The position numbers were made by a program, and so were the translations under genes. This document shows, in pieces, positions 11,308 to 19,628 of a DNA stretch of 64,000 bases; within the stretch, counting starts at the first letter, position 1, and each line of letters starts with the position of its first letter. Source of the stretch: JBEVJK01 sp963791325 (GTDB lineage Bacteria > Pseudomonadota > Alphaproteobacteria > Rhizobiales > Rhizobiaceae). The notes below the pieces were generated by a model. It was not told the DNA's origin and made no database searches. It saw nothing but the letters and a program-made list of their open reading frames with translations. The stretch spans positions 408,406 to 472,405 of the forward strand of contig CAWBRU010000005.1 in assembly GCA_963791325.1 (NCBI GenBank). The letters are read 5' to 3'.

Positions 11308-12278
11308 GGCCCGCGGCTCCTGATTGCGACATAGGCGCCGAGCATCACGACGATGACCATGATGACGCCTTCGATGATGGTGGTGACGTTGGGATCGACC
11401 GCCAGCAAAGTCAGGTCTGTGCGCACCAGACGGAGCACAAACACCGCGATGATCGGCCCGATCAGGCCGCCGCGCCCGCCGCCCAAGGTGACACCGCCGA
11501 GCACCACGGCGGCAACGCTGGCAAGCAGATAGGGACCGGGGATCGGCGCGCCGATGCCGGTGCTCATGGTCAGCGCCAGGCCGCCCATGGCGGCAAACAG
11601 TCCCGAACCGGCATAGGCCAGGATCTTGGTGCGGGCGACCGGCACACCGCTGCGGAAGGCGGCGAGCTCGGAGCTGCCGATCGCGTAAAGCGACAGCCCG
11701 AGCCGCGAACGCCGGAGCGGGATCCAGATTACGCCGAGACAGACCAATAGCAGGATCAGCGCTTTGGGGATCCAGGCCGTGATCCCTTCCGGCACGCCGG
11801 GCACGGGGACCGTGCCGACGATGAGCGCCTTCAGCCATTCCGCCGCCGCGCCGCCCGGCGCGTCGAGGACCAGCAGCGCTGCTCCCTGAAGAACAAACAG
11901 CGTTGCCAGGGTGACGACGATATCGGGGACGCGGGTGACGACGATCAGCAGGCCGTTGACGGCGCCGAGCAGGAGGCCCAGCAACAGCACGAACGGCACC
12001 ACCAGCAGCGCGAACTGCTCGCTGGCGCCGTTCATCATCGCCGCCGCGGTGACGCTGGTCAGCGCCATCATCGAAGCGACGGAGAGATCGATGCCGCCGG
12101 CGATGACGACGATCGTCTGGGCAGCAACGGCGAAGGCGTAGGGCAAAGCGGCGCGCACCAGCGACCCGAAGTCGCCCGCGCCATAGCCCGGCTGGATGAG
12201 CTTGGTCAGCACCAGGAGCAGGCAGAACAGAGCGAACAGCCCGACGACCCAGCCCTGCTGGCGCAGGAAGCGGCTCAC
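11304..12278 (-). CDS. Sugar ABC transporter permease (CUT2/ribose type), first subunit
   Basis: A 324-residue RbsC-like integral membrane protein. It carries the pattern G-A-V-N-G-L-L-I-V-V-T-R-V-P-D-I-V-V-T-L, the CUT2 signature. The conserved I-G-S-S-E-L-A-A-F-R-S-G-V region and the G-G-G-R-G-G loop are also present. It overlaps the upstream ATPase gene by 4 nt and the downstream permease by 4 nt. It forms one half of the transmembrane channel. The two permeases are similar in design but not near-identical, consistent with an ancient duplication. Confidence 0.93.
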   Translation of the reverse strand: MSRFLRQQGWVVGLFALFCLLLVLTKLIQPGYGAGDFGSLVRAALPYAFAVAAQTIVVIAGGIDLSVASMMALTSVTAAAMMNGASEQFALLVVPFVLLLGLLLGAVNGLLIVVTRVPDIVVTLATLFVLQGAALLVLDAPGGAAAEWLKALIVGTVPVPGVPEGITAWIPKALILLLVCLGVIWIPLRRSRLGLSLYAIGSSELAAFRSGVPVARTKILAYAGSGLFAAMGGLALTMSTGIGAPIPGPYLLASVAAVVLGGVTLGGGRGGLIGPIIAVFVLRLVRTDLTLLAVDPNVTTIIEGVIMVIVVMLGAYVAIRSRGP

Positions 12279-13822
12279 GCGGCACCTGCCGCCGGCGGCG
12301 GAGCGGACGGATCGGCGAGCACCCCGACCGCAGCGCGCGCCTCGCGCGGCAGGCCATAGGCAGCGCGCGTCAAGGCCGCCTCGTCGGCGAGCTCAGCCGG
12401 CAGGATGTCGACGACCCGGCCGGAGAAGATGACGATCGCACGGTCGCAAACCAGCTGCACCTCTTCTAGCTCGGAGGTGTAGTAGAGCACCGAGGCGCCT
12501 TGTCCGGCGAGCTCGCGCAACAGCCGGTAGATCTCCTGCTTGGTACGCACATCGATGCCGCGAGTCGGGTCGAAGCACAGGATGGTGCGGGCCTCGGCGG
12601 CGATCCAGCGGGCGATCGTCACCTTCTGCTGGTTGCCGCCGGACAGGCGCTGGACCTCGCGCTGCGCCCGGGTGTCGATCTGCAGGCGCTCGATGGCGGC
12701 GGCGACCCGGCGGCGCTCCCCGCGCATGTCGATCGGCCCCCACCGCTTCATCCGCGCACTGAACGGCAGGGCGATGTTCTCGCGCACCGAACGCTGCATC
12801 AGGAGCGCATCGGTGCGGTCGCCGGGCACATAGGCGATGCCGGCGGCGATCGCGTCGGCGGGACTGGCGAACTGCATCGGCTTGCCGTCGACGGCAATCG
12901 TGCCGGCCGACGGCCGGATCGAACCGGACAGCGCGGCAAACAGCTCGTCCTGTCCCTGACCCTCGAGGGCGACCAGGCCCGCCACCTCGCCGTTGCGCAC
13001 GTCGAAGGAGACGTCGTTCAGCTTGGTGCCGACCCCGAGCGTGCTTACCGCGAGGCGGGGTGGGCCGGCGACAACCGCCGGCCCCGCCTGAGCCTCGCCG
13101 CGGGCGGCCGCCCGGGCGCGCTCGATCCGCGCACCGAGCATCAGCTCGACGATCCTCTCTTCGACCCCCGGGGTAACGTCGACGACGCCGACGGTCTCGC
13201 CGTCGCGCAGCACCGTGGCGCGGTCGCACAGCGCCTGGATCTCCATGAAGCGGTGGGAGATGAAGATCACCGAGCGGCCGGCACGGCTTTGCCGGCGGAC
13301 AACATCGAGCACGCGTTCGGCAAGATTGGCCGGCAGCGCCGCCGTCATCTCGTCGAGCAGCAGCACGTCGGGCTCGATCGCCAGCGCGCGCGCCAGATCG
13401 AGCACCCGCAGCACGGCGAGCGGCACGTCGCGCGCGGGCTCGCGCAGGTCGAGGTCGGGAATGCCGAGCTCGCGCACCCAGTCGAGGAATGGCTCCACCG
13501 GGGTGCGGGTCAGCCGCAGATTGTCGGCGACGTCGAGGTCCGGGATCAGCGACGGCTCCTGATAGACCGGCACCAGTCCCGCCCGCCGCGCCTCGCCCGG
13601 CGAGTGGACGCGGCGTGGCGCGCCGCGGATCAGGATCTCGCCGGAATCGGGGCGAACCGCGCCGGTGAGGATCTTGACCAGCGTCGATTTGCCGGCGCCG
13701 TTGGCGCCCATCAGTGCGTGGACCTCGCCGGGCAGCACCGACAGCGAGGCGTTGCGCAGTGCGGCGACCGCCCCGTAGGCCTTGGCGACGCCCTTGGCGT
13801 CGAGCAGCGGATCGGTGGTCAC
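12275..13822 (-). CDS. Sugar ABC transporter ATP-binding protein, double ATPase domain
   Basis: A 515-residue RbsA/XylG-type ATPase with two fused nucleotide-binding domains. Domain 1 has Walker A G-A-N-G-A-G-K-S-T (around residue 40) and Walker B V-L-L-L-D-E-M-T-A-A-L. Its signature region reads D-V-P-L-A-V-L-R-V-L-D-L-A-R-A-L instead of an L-S-V-x-x-x-Q motif, which is unusual. Domain 2 has the degenerate Walker A normal for this family (L-E-G-Q-G-Q-D-E-L), an intact L-S-G-G-N-Q-Q-K-V signature and Walker B T-I-L-C-F-D-P-T. It energises the two permeases encoded downstream, with 4-nt overlaps. It lies 69 nt downstream of the binding-protein gene. Confidence 0.93.
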   Translation of the reverse strand: MTTDPLLDAKGVAKAYGAVAALRNASLSVLPGEVHALMGANGAGKSTLVKILTGAVRPDSGEILIRGAPRRVHSPGEARRAGLVPVYQEPSLIPDLDVADNLRLTRTPVEPFLDWVRELGIPDLDLREPARDVPLAVLRVLDLARALAIEPDVLLLDEMTAALPANLAERVLDVVRRQSRAGRSVIFISHRFMEIQALCDRATVLRDGETVGVVDVTPGVEERIVELMLGARIERARAAARGEAQAGPAVVAGPPRLAVSTLGVGTKLNDVSFDVRNGEVAGLVALEGQGQDELFAALSGSIRPSAGTIAVDGKPMQFASPADAIAAGIAYVPGDRTDALLMQRSVRENIALPFSARMKRWGPIDMRGERRRVAAAIERLQIDTRAQREVQRLSGGNQQKVTIARWIAAEARTILCFDPTRGIDVRTKQEIYRLLRELAGQGASVLYYTSELEEVQLVCDRAIVIFSGRVVDILPAELADEAALTRAAYGLPREARAAVGVLADPSAPPPAAGAA

Positions 13823-13891
13823 GGCGAGCCGCCGGAACGTGCGGCGCGGCGCCGGGGGAAGCCCCCGGGGCGCCGCGGTCGCAGCCTTGCC

Positions 13892-14929
13892 TTACTCGCC
13901 CGGGCCCTTGCAGGCCACGATCTGATCCTTGGTGTAGGTGGTCCAGTCGGGGATCGAGATGCTCACCGGCCATTCCGGGCTTAGCGAAGGATCGGCCACC
14001 TTGCCGAGCTGGGCGCGGCCTTGGTCGGTGGCGTTTTCCCACAGCTGCGGCTCGACCAGCACCGTCTGCTGGGCCGGCTTGTCGCCGCCGAGGATCTTCA
14101 ACGCCAGCGTGACGCCGGCACCGCCGATCGAGCCCGGGTTGGTCACCGCTGCCCCGACCAGGCCCTTGACCGAGTTGAGCTGGCCGACGAAGCCGGCATT
14201 GTCGGCGCCGACGACGGGCACCATCGGCGCCTGCGATTCGACCAGCGCATCGACGATGACGTTGTCGATACCGGAGGTCCAGATGCCGTTGAACGGGGTG
14301 CCGGTGGCGAGGAAGTCGAGGATCTGCTGCTTAGCCTGATCCTGCTGCCAGCCGGTGAACACCTCGTGGGCCACCTTGACGCCCGGGTTTTCGGCGAGCG
14401 CTTTCTTGAAGCCTTTGTCGCGGTCGCTGTCGGCCGACGCCCCGGCCGCGCCGCGCATGTAGACCACGTCGCCTTTGCCGCCCATCTTCTCGAACAGCCA
14501 TTTGGCGCCGAGATAGGCATATTGCTCCTGGTTGTTGGAGATCACATAGGCGGAGGGCTCGGTCACCGCCTGGTCGACCGCGACCACGACGATGCCCTTG
14601 CCGGTCGCCTCCTTCAGCGCGGCGTTGATGCCGGCTGGGTCGGCGGGGTTGACGACGATGGCGTCGACACCGGCGCTGATCAGGTTGCGAAGGTCCTCGA
14701 GCTGGCCGGCGGCGTCGGTGTTGCGATGGGCGATGTTGAGCTTGCCGACCTTGCCGGAGGCGAGCGCCTGGGCCTTGATCGCGCAGATCATCTCCTCACG
14801 CCAGCCATTGCCCTGCACGGTGTTGGAGACGCCGATGGTGTAACTGTCCTTGGCGGCGGCCGAGAAGGCCGAGGCAAGCACGGCCGCGCCGGCCAGGAGC
14901 GGCAGAATTTTCAAGGATTTCAGGGGCAT
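13892..14929 (-). CDS. Periplasmic sugar-binding protein of a CUT2 ABC transporter
   Basis: A 345-residue type-I periplasmic binding protein (Peripla_BP_4, ribose/xylose/inositol group). The signal peptide occupies roughly residues 1-26 and is cut before K-D-S-Y-T-I-G-V-S. Family motifs include I-V-V-N-P-A-D-P-A-G-I-N-A-A-L, N-N-Q-E-Q-Y-A-Y-L-G and the hinge-region G-I-W-T-S-G-I-D-N. The start at 14929 is fixed by a gggaggaa ribosome binding site. It delivers its ligand to the permease pair encoded downstream. The ligand is probably a monosaccharide or polyol, judging by the adjacent polyol dehydrogenase and isomerase, but cannot be read from sequence. Confidence 0.93.
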   Translation of the reverse strand: MPLKSLKILPLLAGAAVLASAFSAAAKDSYTIGVSNTVQGNGWREEMICAIKAQALASGKVGKLNIAHRNTDAAGQLEDLRNLISAGVDAIVVNPADPAGINAALKEATGKGIVVVAVDQAVTEPSAYVISNNQEQYAYLGAKWLFEKMGGKGDVVYMRGAAGASADSDRDKGFKKALAENPGVKVAHEVFTGWQQDQAKQQILDFLATGTPFNGIWTSGIDNVIVDALVESQAPMVPVVGADNAGFVGQLNSVKGLVGAAVTNPGSIGGAGVTLALKILGGDKPAQQTVLVEPQLWENATDQGRAQLGKVADPSLSPEWPVSISIPDWTTYTKDQIVACKGPGE

Positions 14930-14978
14930 GAAGTTCCTCCCAGGGGATGTGGTTGTGGTTGATCCGAACGCCGGCCGG

Positions 14979-15893
14979 TCATTTGACGAACGGCGCAAGT
15001 ACGTCGCGGGCAAGCAGGAAGCCGCGCTTGATGCTGTCGTCGCTGCCTTCGAACCGCCGATCCTCGTGCTCGATGACGATCGGGCCATCGTAGCCGATAC
15101 GGTAGAGGCCCGAGAAGATCTCGCGCCAATCGACGTCGCCCAGGCCGGGCATGCGGGGAACCTGCCAGCCGATCCCGGCCGACAGGATGCCGCGCTCATA
15201 GAGCCCGTCGCGGTCGATCATCAGGTCCTTGGCGTGGACATGCCGCATATGGGCGCCGAACTCGCGGATGAAGCGCGCCGGGTCGATCATCTGCCAGATC
15301 AGATGCGAGGGATCGAAGTTCATGCCGATGCCGTCGCCCCAGGCCTCGAGGATGCGGCGCCAGACATAGGGCGAATAGGCGATGTTGTGCCCGCCCGGCC
15401 ACTCGTCGCGGGAGAAGATCATCGGGCAGTTCTCGAAGGCGAGCTTGACACCGCGATCGCCGGCATAGGCGATGATGTCGGGCCAGACGGCGAGCGCGTC
15501 CTGCCAATTGGCGTCGACATCCTTGGCTTGGTCACCGCCGCAGAAGGTGTTGACCAGCCCGACCTGCATCGCGGCAGCCGCATCGATCACCTTCTTCAGA
15601 TGCGCAATGACGGTGTCGCGGTGGTGCGGATCGGGATGCAGCGGGTTGGGATAGTAGCCGAGCGCGGAGACCGTCAGCCCGTTGGCCGCAAGCCCGGCAA
15701 CGGTGTCGCGCGCCTCGCCCGCTGACAGCGCGGCGACGTCGATGTGCGCGGTGCCGGCATAGCGCCGGGTCGGACCGCTCGATCTGGGCCAGCAGGCGAT
15801 TTCCAGCGCGCTGAACCCGGCCGAGCGCGCCCAGTCGGCGACTTCGGCGAGCGGCGTCTGCGCAAACGGCGCGGTGAGAATTCCGAGCTGCAT
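14979..15893 (-). CDS. Sugar phosphate isomerase/epimerase family protein (AP_endonuc_2 TIM barrel)
   Basis: A 304-residue TIM-barrel enzyme. The typical metal ligands of the xylose-isomerase-like superfamily are visible: E in F-E-N-C-P-M, D and H in N-F-D-P-S-H-L, H in H-V-H-A-K-D, and E in I-V-I-E-H-E-D. Family members isomerise or epimerise sugars, keto-sugars or inositols using a divalent metal. It sits between the polyol dehydrogenase gene (44 nt upstream) and the binding protein (49 nt downstream), so it probably acts on the imported substrate or its oxidised product. The start ATG 15893 follows a gggaggggagg ribosome binding site. Confidence 0.9.
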   Translation of the reverse strand: MQLGILTAPFAQTPLAEVADWARSAGFSALEIACWPRSSGPTRRYAGTAHIDVAALSAGEARDTVAGLAANGLTVSALGYYPNPLHPDPHHRDTVIAHLKKVIDAAAAMQVGLVNTFCGGDQAKDVDANWQDALAVWPDIIAYAGDRGVKLAFENCPMIFSRDEWPGGHNIAYSPYVWRRILEAWGDGIGMNFDPSHLIWQMIDPARFIREFGAHMRHVHAKDLMIDRDGLYERGILSAGIGWQVPRMPGLGDVDWREIFSGLYRIGYDGPIVIEHEDRRFEGSDDSIKRGFLLARDVLAPFVK

Positions 15894-15937
15894 GTCCTCC
15901 CCTCCCGTTTCGTACTACCCTGTTTGGCGCAGCCGCT

Positions 15938-17455
15938 TCAACCGGGGACGGCCGCTTCGGCCATCATCGTTTCGAGGTAGGCGCGCGGATTGCCGGACAG
16001 CAGGCCGGCAAGGGCCTGCTCGATGCTCACCCGGACGCCGGCATCGGCCGCCAGCCGCGGATCGAAGATCGCCTCGATGCCGAGGACCGCGGCCGTCAGA
16101 TCCGGCAGTGCCCCGCCGGCGCGATCGGCGATCGTGGCGATCCGTTCGGCGAACGGGTCGTCGGCTGCCCAGCGCGCGCCGAAGCGCGGTGCGGCCAGAA
16201 CCAGGTAGGCGATCGATGCGGCCGCCGCGACCGGCAGGAAGGCGCTGGCCTGGCCGTGGCGCAGCCGCTCGCCGAGCGGATTGAGCAGCCGCTGCACGAT
16301 CTTCTGCGAGCCGTCGGTGGCGATCTGGTGGTTGCGGTGCCGGATCGCGGTGTTGCTCAGCCGGGCGAGACTTTGCTCGACATAGGCGTGCGGGTCGATG
16401 CCGGGAACGGGGGCCAGTGTCGCGAGCGTCTCCTCGGCCAGCATGCGCCGCACGAAGCCGGCGAGCAGCGGATCGGCCACGGCTTCGAAGGTGTAGGTAT
16501 GGCCGAGCAGGAGCCCCAGGCAGGCAAGTGTTGTCTGCGCCGCGTTGAGCACCCGCATCTTCAAGTGCTCGAACGAGGTGACGTCGTCGACGAACAGCGC
16601 GCCGACCCGGTCCCAGCCCGGCATCGGGCCGGCGAAGCGACGCTCCACCACCCATTGCCGGAACGGCTCGCCGACCACCGCCGCGCGGTCGCGATAACCA
16701 TATGCGCGCTCGACCTCGGCCAGGTCGTCGGCGGAGGTCGCCGGGGCGATGCGGTCGACCATGGTCGAGGGAAACGCCGCATTGGCCTCGATCCAGCGGC
16801 TCAGCCGAGGGGCCTGCCGCTCGGCCAGGGCACGCACGACATTGCCGAGGATGACGCCGTTCATCGGGATGTTGTCGCAGCTAATCACCGTCAGCGGCTG
16901 GCCGTGCGTGCGCCGGCGCGCGTCGAGCGCGCGCACGATCAGGCCCGGCAAGCTTACCGGCTCGCCGGGCTCTGCAAGGTCGTGCAGGATCGCCGGCGAT
17001 TGCCAGTCGAGCTGGCCGGTGGCGGGGTGGTGGCAATAGCCTTTTTCCGTCACCGTCAGGGTCACCGCGCCGATCTCCGCCGCGGCGAGCGCGGCGAGCG
17101 CAGGCTGTGGCCCGGCCTGACTGTCGACGACGCGCAGAATGCTGCCGACCACGCGCGCTTCGGTGCTGGCGTCCTGGCGGATCAGCCGCGTGTAAAGGCC
17201 GCCTTGGGCCCCGAGGGTCTCGGCGAGCCGCGGCGCGCGGATGTTGATGCCGACGATGCCCCAGTCGCCGCCCGCAGCCGCAAGCAGGTCGTCGGTATAT
17301 TCGGCTTGGTGCATGCGATGAAAGGCGCCGACGCCGATATGGGCGAGGCCGGCGGCGACCTCGGCGCGGTCGTAGGCAGGCCGCGCCACCGCGGCCGGCA
17401 GGCGCGAAAGCAGCGCCGGCCCGAGCGTCTCGACCGGCCTCGGCGCGCCCGTCAT
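15938..17455 (-). CDS. Mannitol dehydrogenase family oxidoreductase
   Basis: A 505-residue polyol/uronate dehydrogenase of the long-chain MDH family (mannitol 2-dehydrogenase, fructuronate reductase and relatives), which oxidises a polyol to a ketose with NAD. It shows the N-terminal I-G-V-G-A-F-H-R-M-H-Q motif and the family signature F-P-S-T-M-V-D-R-I-A-P. The active-site helix reads K-M-R-V-L-N-A-A-Q-T-T-L-A. The catalytic lysine and asparagine are kept, but the histidine expected three residues after the asparagine is glutamine, which may shift substrate choice. ATG 17455 overlaps the upstream SDR gene by 4 nt. The context predicts oxidation of the imported polyol. Confidence 0.92.
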   Translation of the reverse strand: MTGAPRPVETLGPALLSRLPAAVARPAYDRAEVAAGLAHIGVGAFHRMHQAEYTDDLLAAAGGDWGIVGINIRAPRLAETLGAQGGLYTRLIRQDASTEARVVGSILRVVDSQAGPQPALAALAAAEIGAVTLTVTEKGYCHHPATGQLDWQSPAILHDLAEPGEPVSLPGLIVRALDARRRTHGQPLTVISCDNIPMNGVILGNVVRALAERQAPRLSRWIEANAAFPSTMVDRIAPATSADDLAEVERAYGYRDRAAVVGEPFRQWVVERRFAGPMPGWDRVGALFVDDVTSFEHLKMRVLNAAQTTLACLGLLLGHTYTFEAVADPLLAGFVRRMLAEETLATLAPVPGIDPHAYVEQSLARLSNTAIRHRNHQIATDGSQKIVQRLLNPLGERLRHGQASAFLPVAAAASIAYLVLAAPRFGARWAADDPFAERIATIADRAGGALPDLTAAVLGIEAIFDPRLAADAGVRVSIEQALAGLLSGNPRAYLETMMAEAAVPG

Positions 17456-18234
17456 CGGTTCGCCCCCACCACCCATTGCTCCTGATCGATCAACGCGCCG
17501 GTCATCGGCCCGGCGGCGTCGCTCAACAGGAACACCGCGAGGTTGGCGATCTCCTGAGGGACGAGCAGGCGCCCGAACGGCTGGGCGGCAGAGGCCGCCG
17601 CGAGCCAGCCCGGACCGTGGCCGAGCGTCTCGGCCTGCATGGTCATTTCGCCGGGGGTCGCCGTCCAGCCCATGTTGATGCCGTTGACGCGGATGCGGTC
17701 GAAGCGGTGGGCGTTGGCGGTGTTGCGGGTGAGCAGCGCCAGCGCCGCCTTGGTGGCGGAGTAGACGGCGAGTTCGGGCGAGCCGCAATGGGCGTTGATC
17801 GAAAGGATGTTGACGATGGCACCGCCTTCGCCGCCGGCGCGCATGGCCCCGACCGCCCCTTGCATCAAAAAGAACGGAGCCCGGGCATTGACGGCAAAGA
17901 GCCGCGACCAATCCTCCAGGGAGGCATCGAGCAGGCCGGCGCGATCGGTCAGGGCGGCTGCATTGGCGAGCAGGTCGAGGCGGGCGAAGTGCGCCAGGCA
18001 AGCCGCGATCAGCCGGGCCGGTGCCGTCTCGTCGGCGAGATCGGCGGCCTCGAAGATGGCCGGCGTACCGGCCGCACTCAGCCGCTCGGCGGCCTGTCGG
18101 CCGCGCTCCGCATCGCGTCCCGTCAGCAACAGCGCTGCTGCGCCGGATCGTGCGAGGGTCTCGGCGATCGCCAGACCGACGCCCTGGGTTGCGCCGGTCA
18201 CCAGCGCCACTTTGCCCTCGACACGCACTTCCAC
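17452..18234 (-). CDS. Short-chain dehydrogenase/reductase
   Basis: A 260-residue classical SDR. The cofactor motif T-G-A-T-Q-G-V-G lies near the N-terminus, N-A-A follows strand 4, and the catalytic Y-S-A-T-K lies around residue 155, preceded by an I-L-S-I-N-A-H serine region. The start is placed at GTG 18234, just after a ggggagag ribosome binding site; the longer reading adds a proline/arginine-rich tail atypical for SDRs. It is the first gene of the leftward carbohydrate operon. It probably oxidises a sugar or polyol alcohol group, the substrate being unknown. A divergent promoter region (18235-18437) separates it from the Gfo/Idh gene. Confidence 0.9.
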   Translation of the reverse strand: MEVRVEGKVALVTGATQGVGLAIAETLARSGAAALLLTGRDAERGRQAAERLSAAGTPAIFEAADLADETAPARLIAACLAHFARLDLLANAAALTDRAGLLDASLEDWSRLFAVNARAPFFLMQGAVGAMRAGGEGGAIVNILSINAHCGSPELAVYSATKAALALLTRNTANAHRFDRIRVNGINMGWTATPGEMTMQAETLGHGPGWLAAASAAQPFGRLLVPQEIANLAVFLLSDAAGPMTGALIDQEQWVVGANR

Positions 18235-18437
18235 GCGGCTCTCCCCCGAACGAAGTTTCTCTGTTGGCCGACGCGGGAAGGCGGTCGCGCCGGGAGGGCA
18301 GCACCGCACGCAGCTCTCCCTCCGGCGCCGCCCAAGCTAGCGCCGACAGCTGATTTCACAAATCCTAAAATGGAAATATGCTTCGCAGCGAGCCACGCCG
18401 CGGCGCGGTGCGACGCGCAACGAGAGGGCACCCGCAA
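18235..18437. promoter_or_regulatory. Divergent promoter region of the carbohydrate operon
   Basis: This intergenic stretch separates the leftward sugar operon from the rightward Gfo/Idh gene. Most is G+C-rich, but 18351-18380 is conspicuously A+T-rich, with an imperfect inverted repeat (atttc at 18353-18357, gaaat at 18373-18377). It is a reasonable site for the promoters and for binding by a regulator such as the LysR protein encoded at 19629. No precise promoter is assigned. Confidence 0.35.
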
Positions 18438-19624
18438 ATGGTCTACGCGACGGCAGACGGGTCATCCGGCCGGCGGCTCAGGGTCGGCATGGTCGGCGGC
18501 GGCCGCAACGCCTTCATCGGCGCCGTCCATCGCCTGGCGATGCGTCTCGACGATCAGATCGAGCTGGTCGCCGGCGCCCTGTCGGCAGACCCGGCCAACG
18601 CCGCGGCCTCGGCTGCCGAGATCGGCCTCAGGCCCGACCGCAGCTATGCCGACTACCGGATCATGGCCGAAAGCGAGGCAGGCAGGCCGGACGGCATCGA
18701 GGCGGTCGTCATCGTTACCCCCAACCATCTGCACGCACCGATCGCAACGGCCTTCCTGGAGGCGGGGATCGATGTGATCTGCGACAAGCCGCTGTCGACC
18801 ACGCTGGCCGACGCGGAAGCGCTGGTCGCGCTCACCGCCGCGCGGCGGCGCAAATTCCTGGTGACGCTCAACAACACCGGTTATGCGATGGTCCGCCAGG
18901 CGCGCGAAATGGTGGCGGACGGTGCGCTCGGACGGCTGGTCGCCGTACATGCGGCCTATATCCAGGATTGGCTGACCAAAAGCCGATCGACGCCGACGGC
19001 CAGAAGCAGGCTGCGTGGCGCACGGACCCGGAGCGCGCCGGCCAGTCGGCAGTGCTTGCCGACATCGGCGTCCATGCCTTCAACCTCGCCAGCTTCATCA
19101 GCGGCCGCGCGGCGGACGCAGTCGCAGCCGATCTGTTCACCGCCGTCCCCGGCCGCAAGCTCGACGACAATGCCAACGTCCTGGTGCGCTGGTCGGGCGG
19201 GGCGCGCGGCACCATCCTGGCCAGCCAGACCTCGCCCGGCCACTACAACGACCTCTCCGTCCGCCTCTATGGCGACAAGGCCGGCTTGGAATGGTCCGGC
19301 CTGCGGCCGGAGGAGCTGCGCTTCTCGCCCTATGGCGAGGAGAGCCGCACCCTGGTCCGCGGCGGCCATGGCGCCTTCGGCGAGGCCAGCCGGGTATCGC
19401 GCATGCCGGCAGCGCATCCGGAAGGCTATATCGAGGCGTTCGCCAACCTTTACCGTGACGCAGCCGAGATCATCCGGCGCCACCGCAGCGGCGGGGATGT
19501 CGACCCGGACCGGGCAGGCCTGGTGCCCGACGTGGAGGACGGCGCCCGCGGCGTCAAGTTCGTGGCGGCGGCGGTGGCCTCGAACCATGCCGGCGGAGCC
19601 TGGACGGCGGCGCGGTTCGGCTGA
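18438..19624 (+). pseudogene. Gfo/Idh/MocA oxidoreductase, interrupted by a frameshift
   Basis: Residues encoded by 18438-18977 give the NAD(P)-binding half of a Gfo/Idh/MocA dehydrogenase (V-G-M-V-G-G-G-R-N, then V-I-C-D-K-P-L-S). The C-terminal half (G-Q-K-Q-A-A-W-R-T-D-P, then D-I-G-V-H-A-F-N-L) continues in another frame to the stop at 19622-19624. The shift falls in the A-run 18978-18981: two bases fewer (or one more) would join Q-D-W-L-T-K to P-I-D-A-D with the expected spacing. Together the parts make a normal ~394-residue protein. Both halves look unmutated, so this is a recent mutation, a sequencing error, or less likely slippage at AAAA. It would act on sugars or inositols with the divergent operon. 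Confidence 0.8.
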
Positions 19625-19628
19625 GAGC

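Noticed and set aside
12500..13984. 494-residue plus-strand frame opposite the sugar ABC ATPase
   Set aside because: The ATPase motifs are on the minus strand; this frame has no domain and no ribosome binding site.
18970..18990. Programmed -1 frameshift in the Gfo/Idh gene
   Set aside because: The A-run is only four bases and no canonical heptamer in the right phase or downstream stem was seen; such genes are not known to use recoding.
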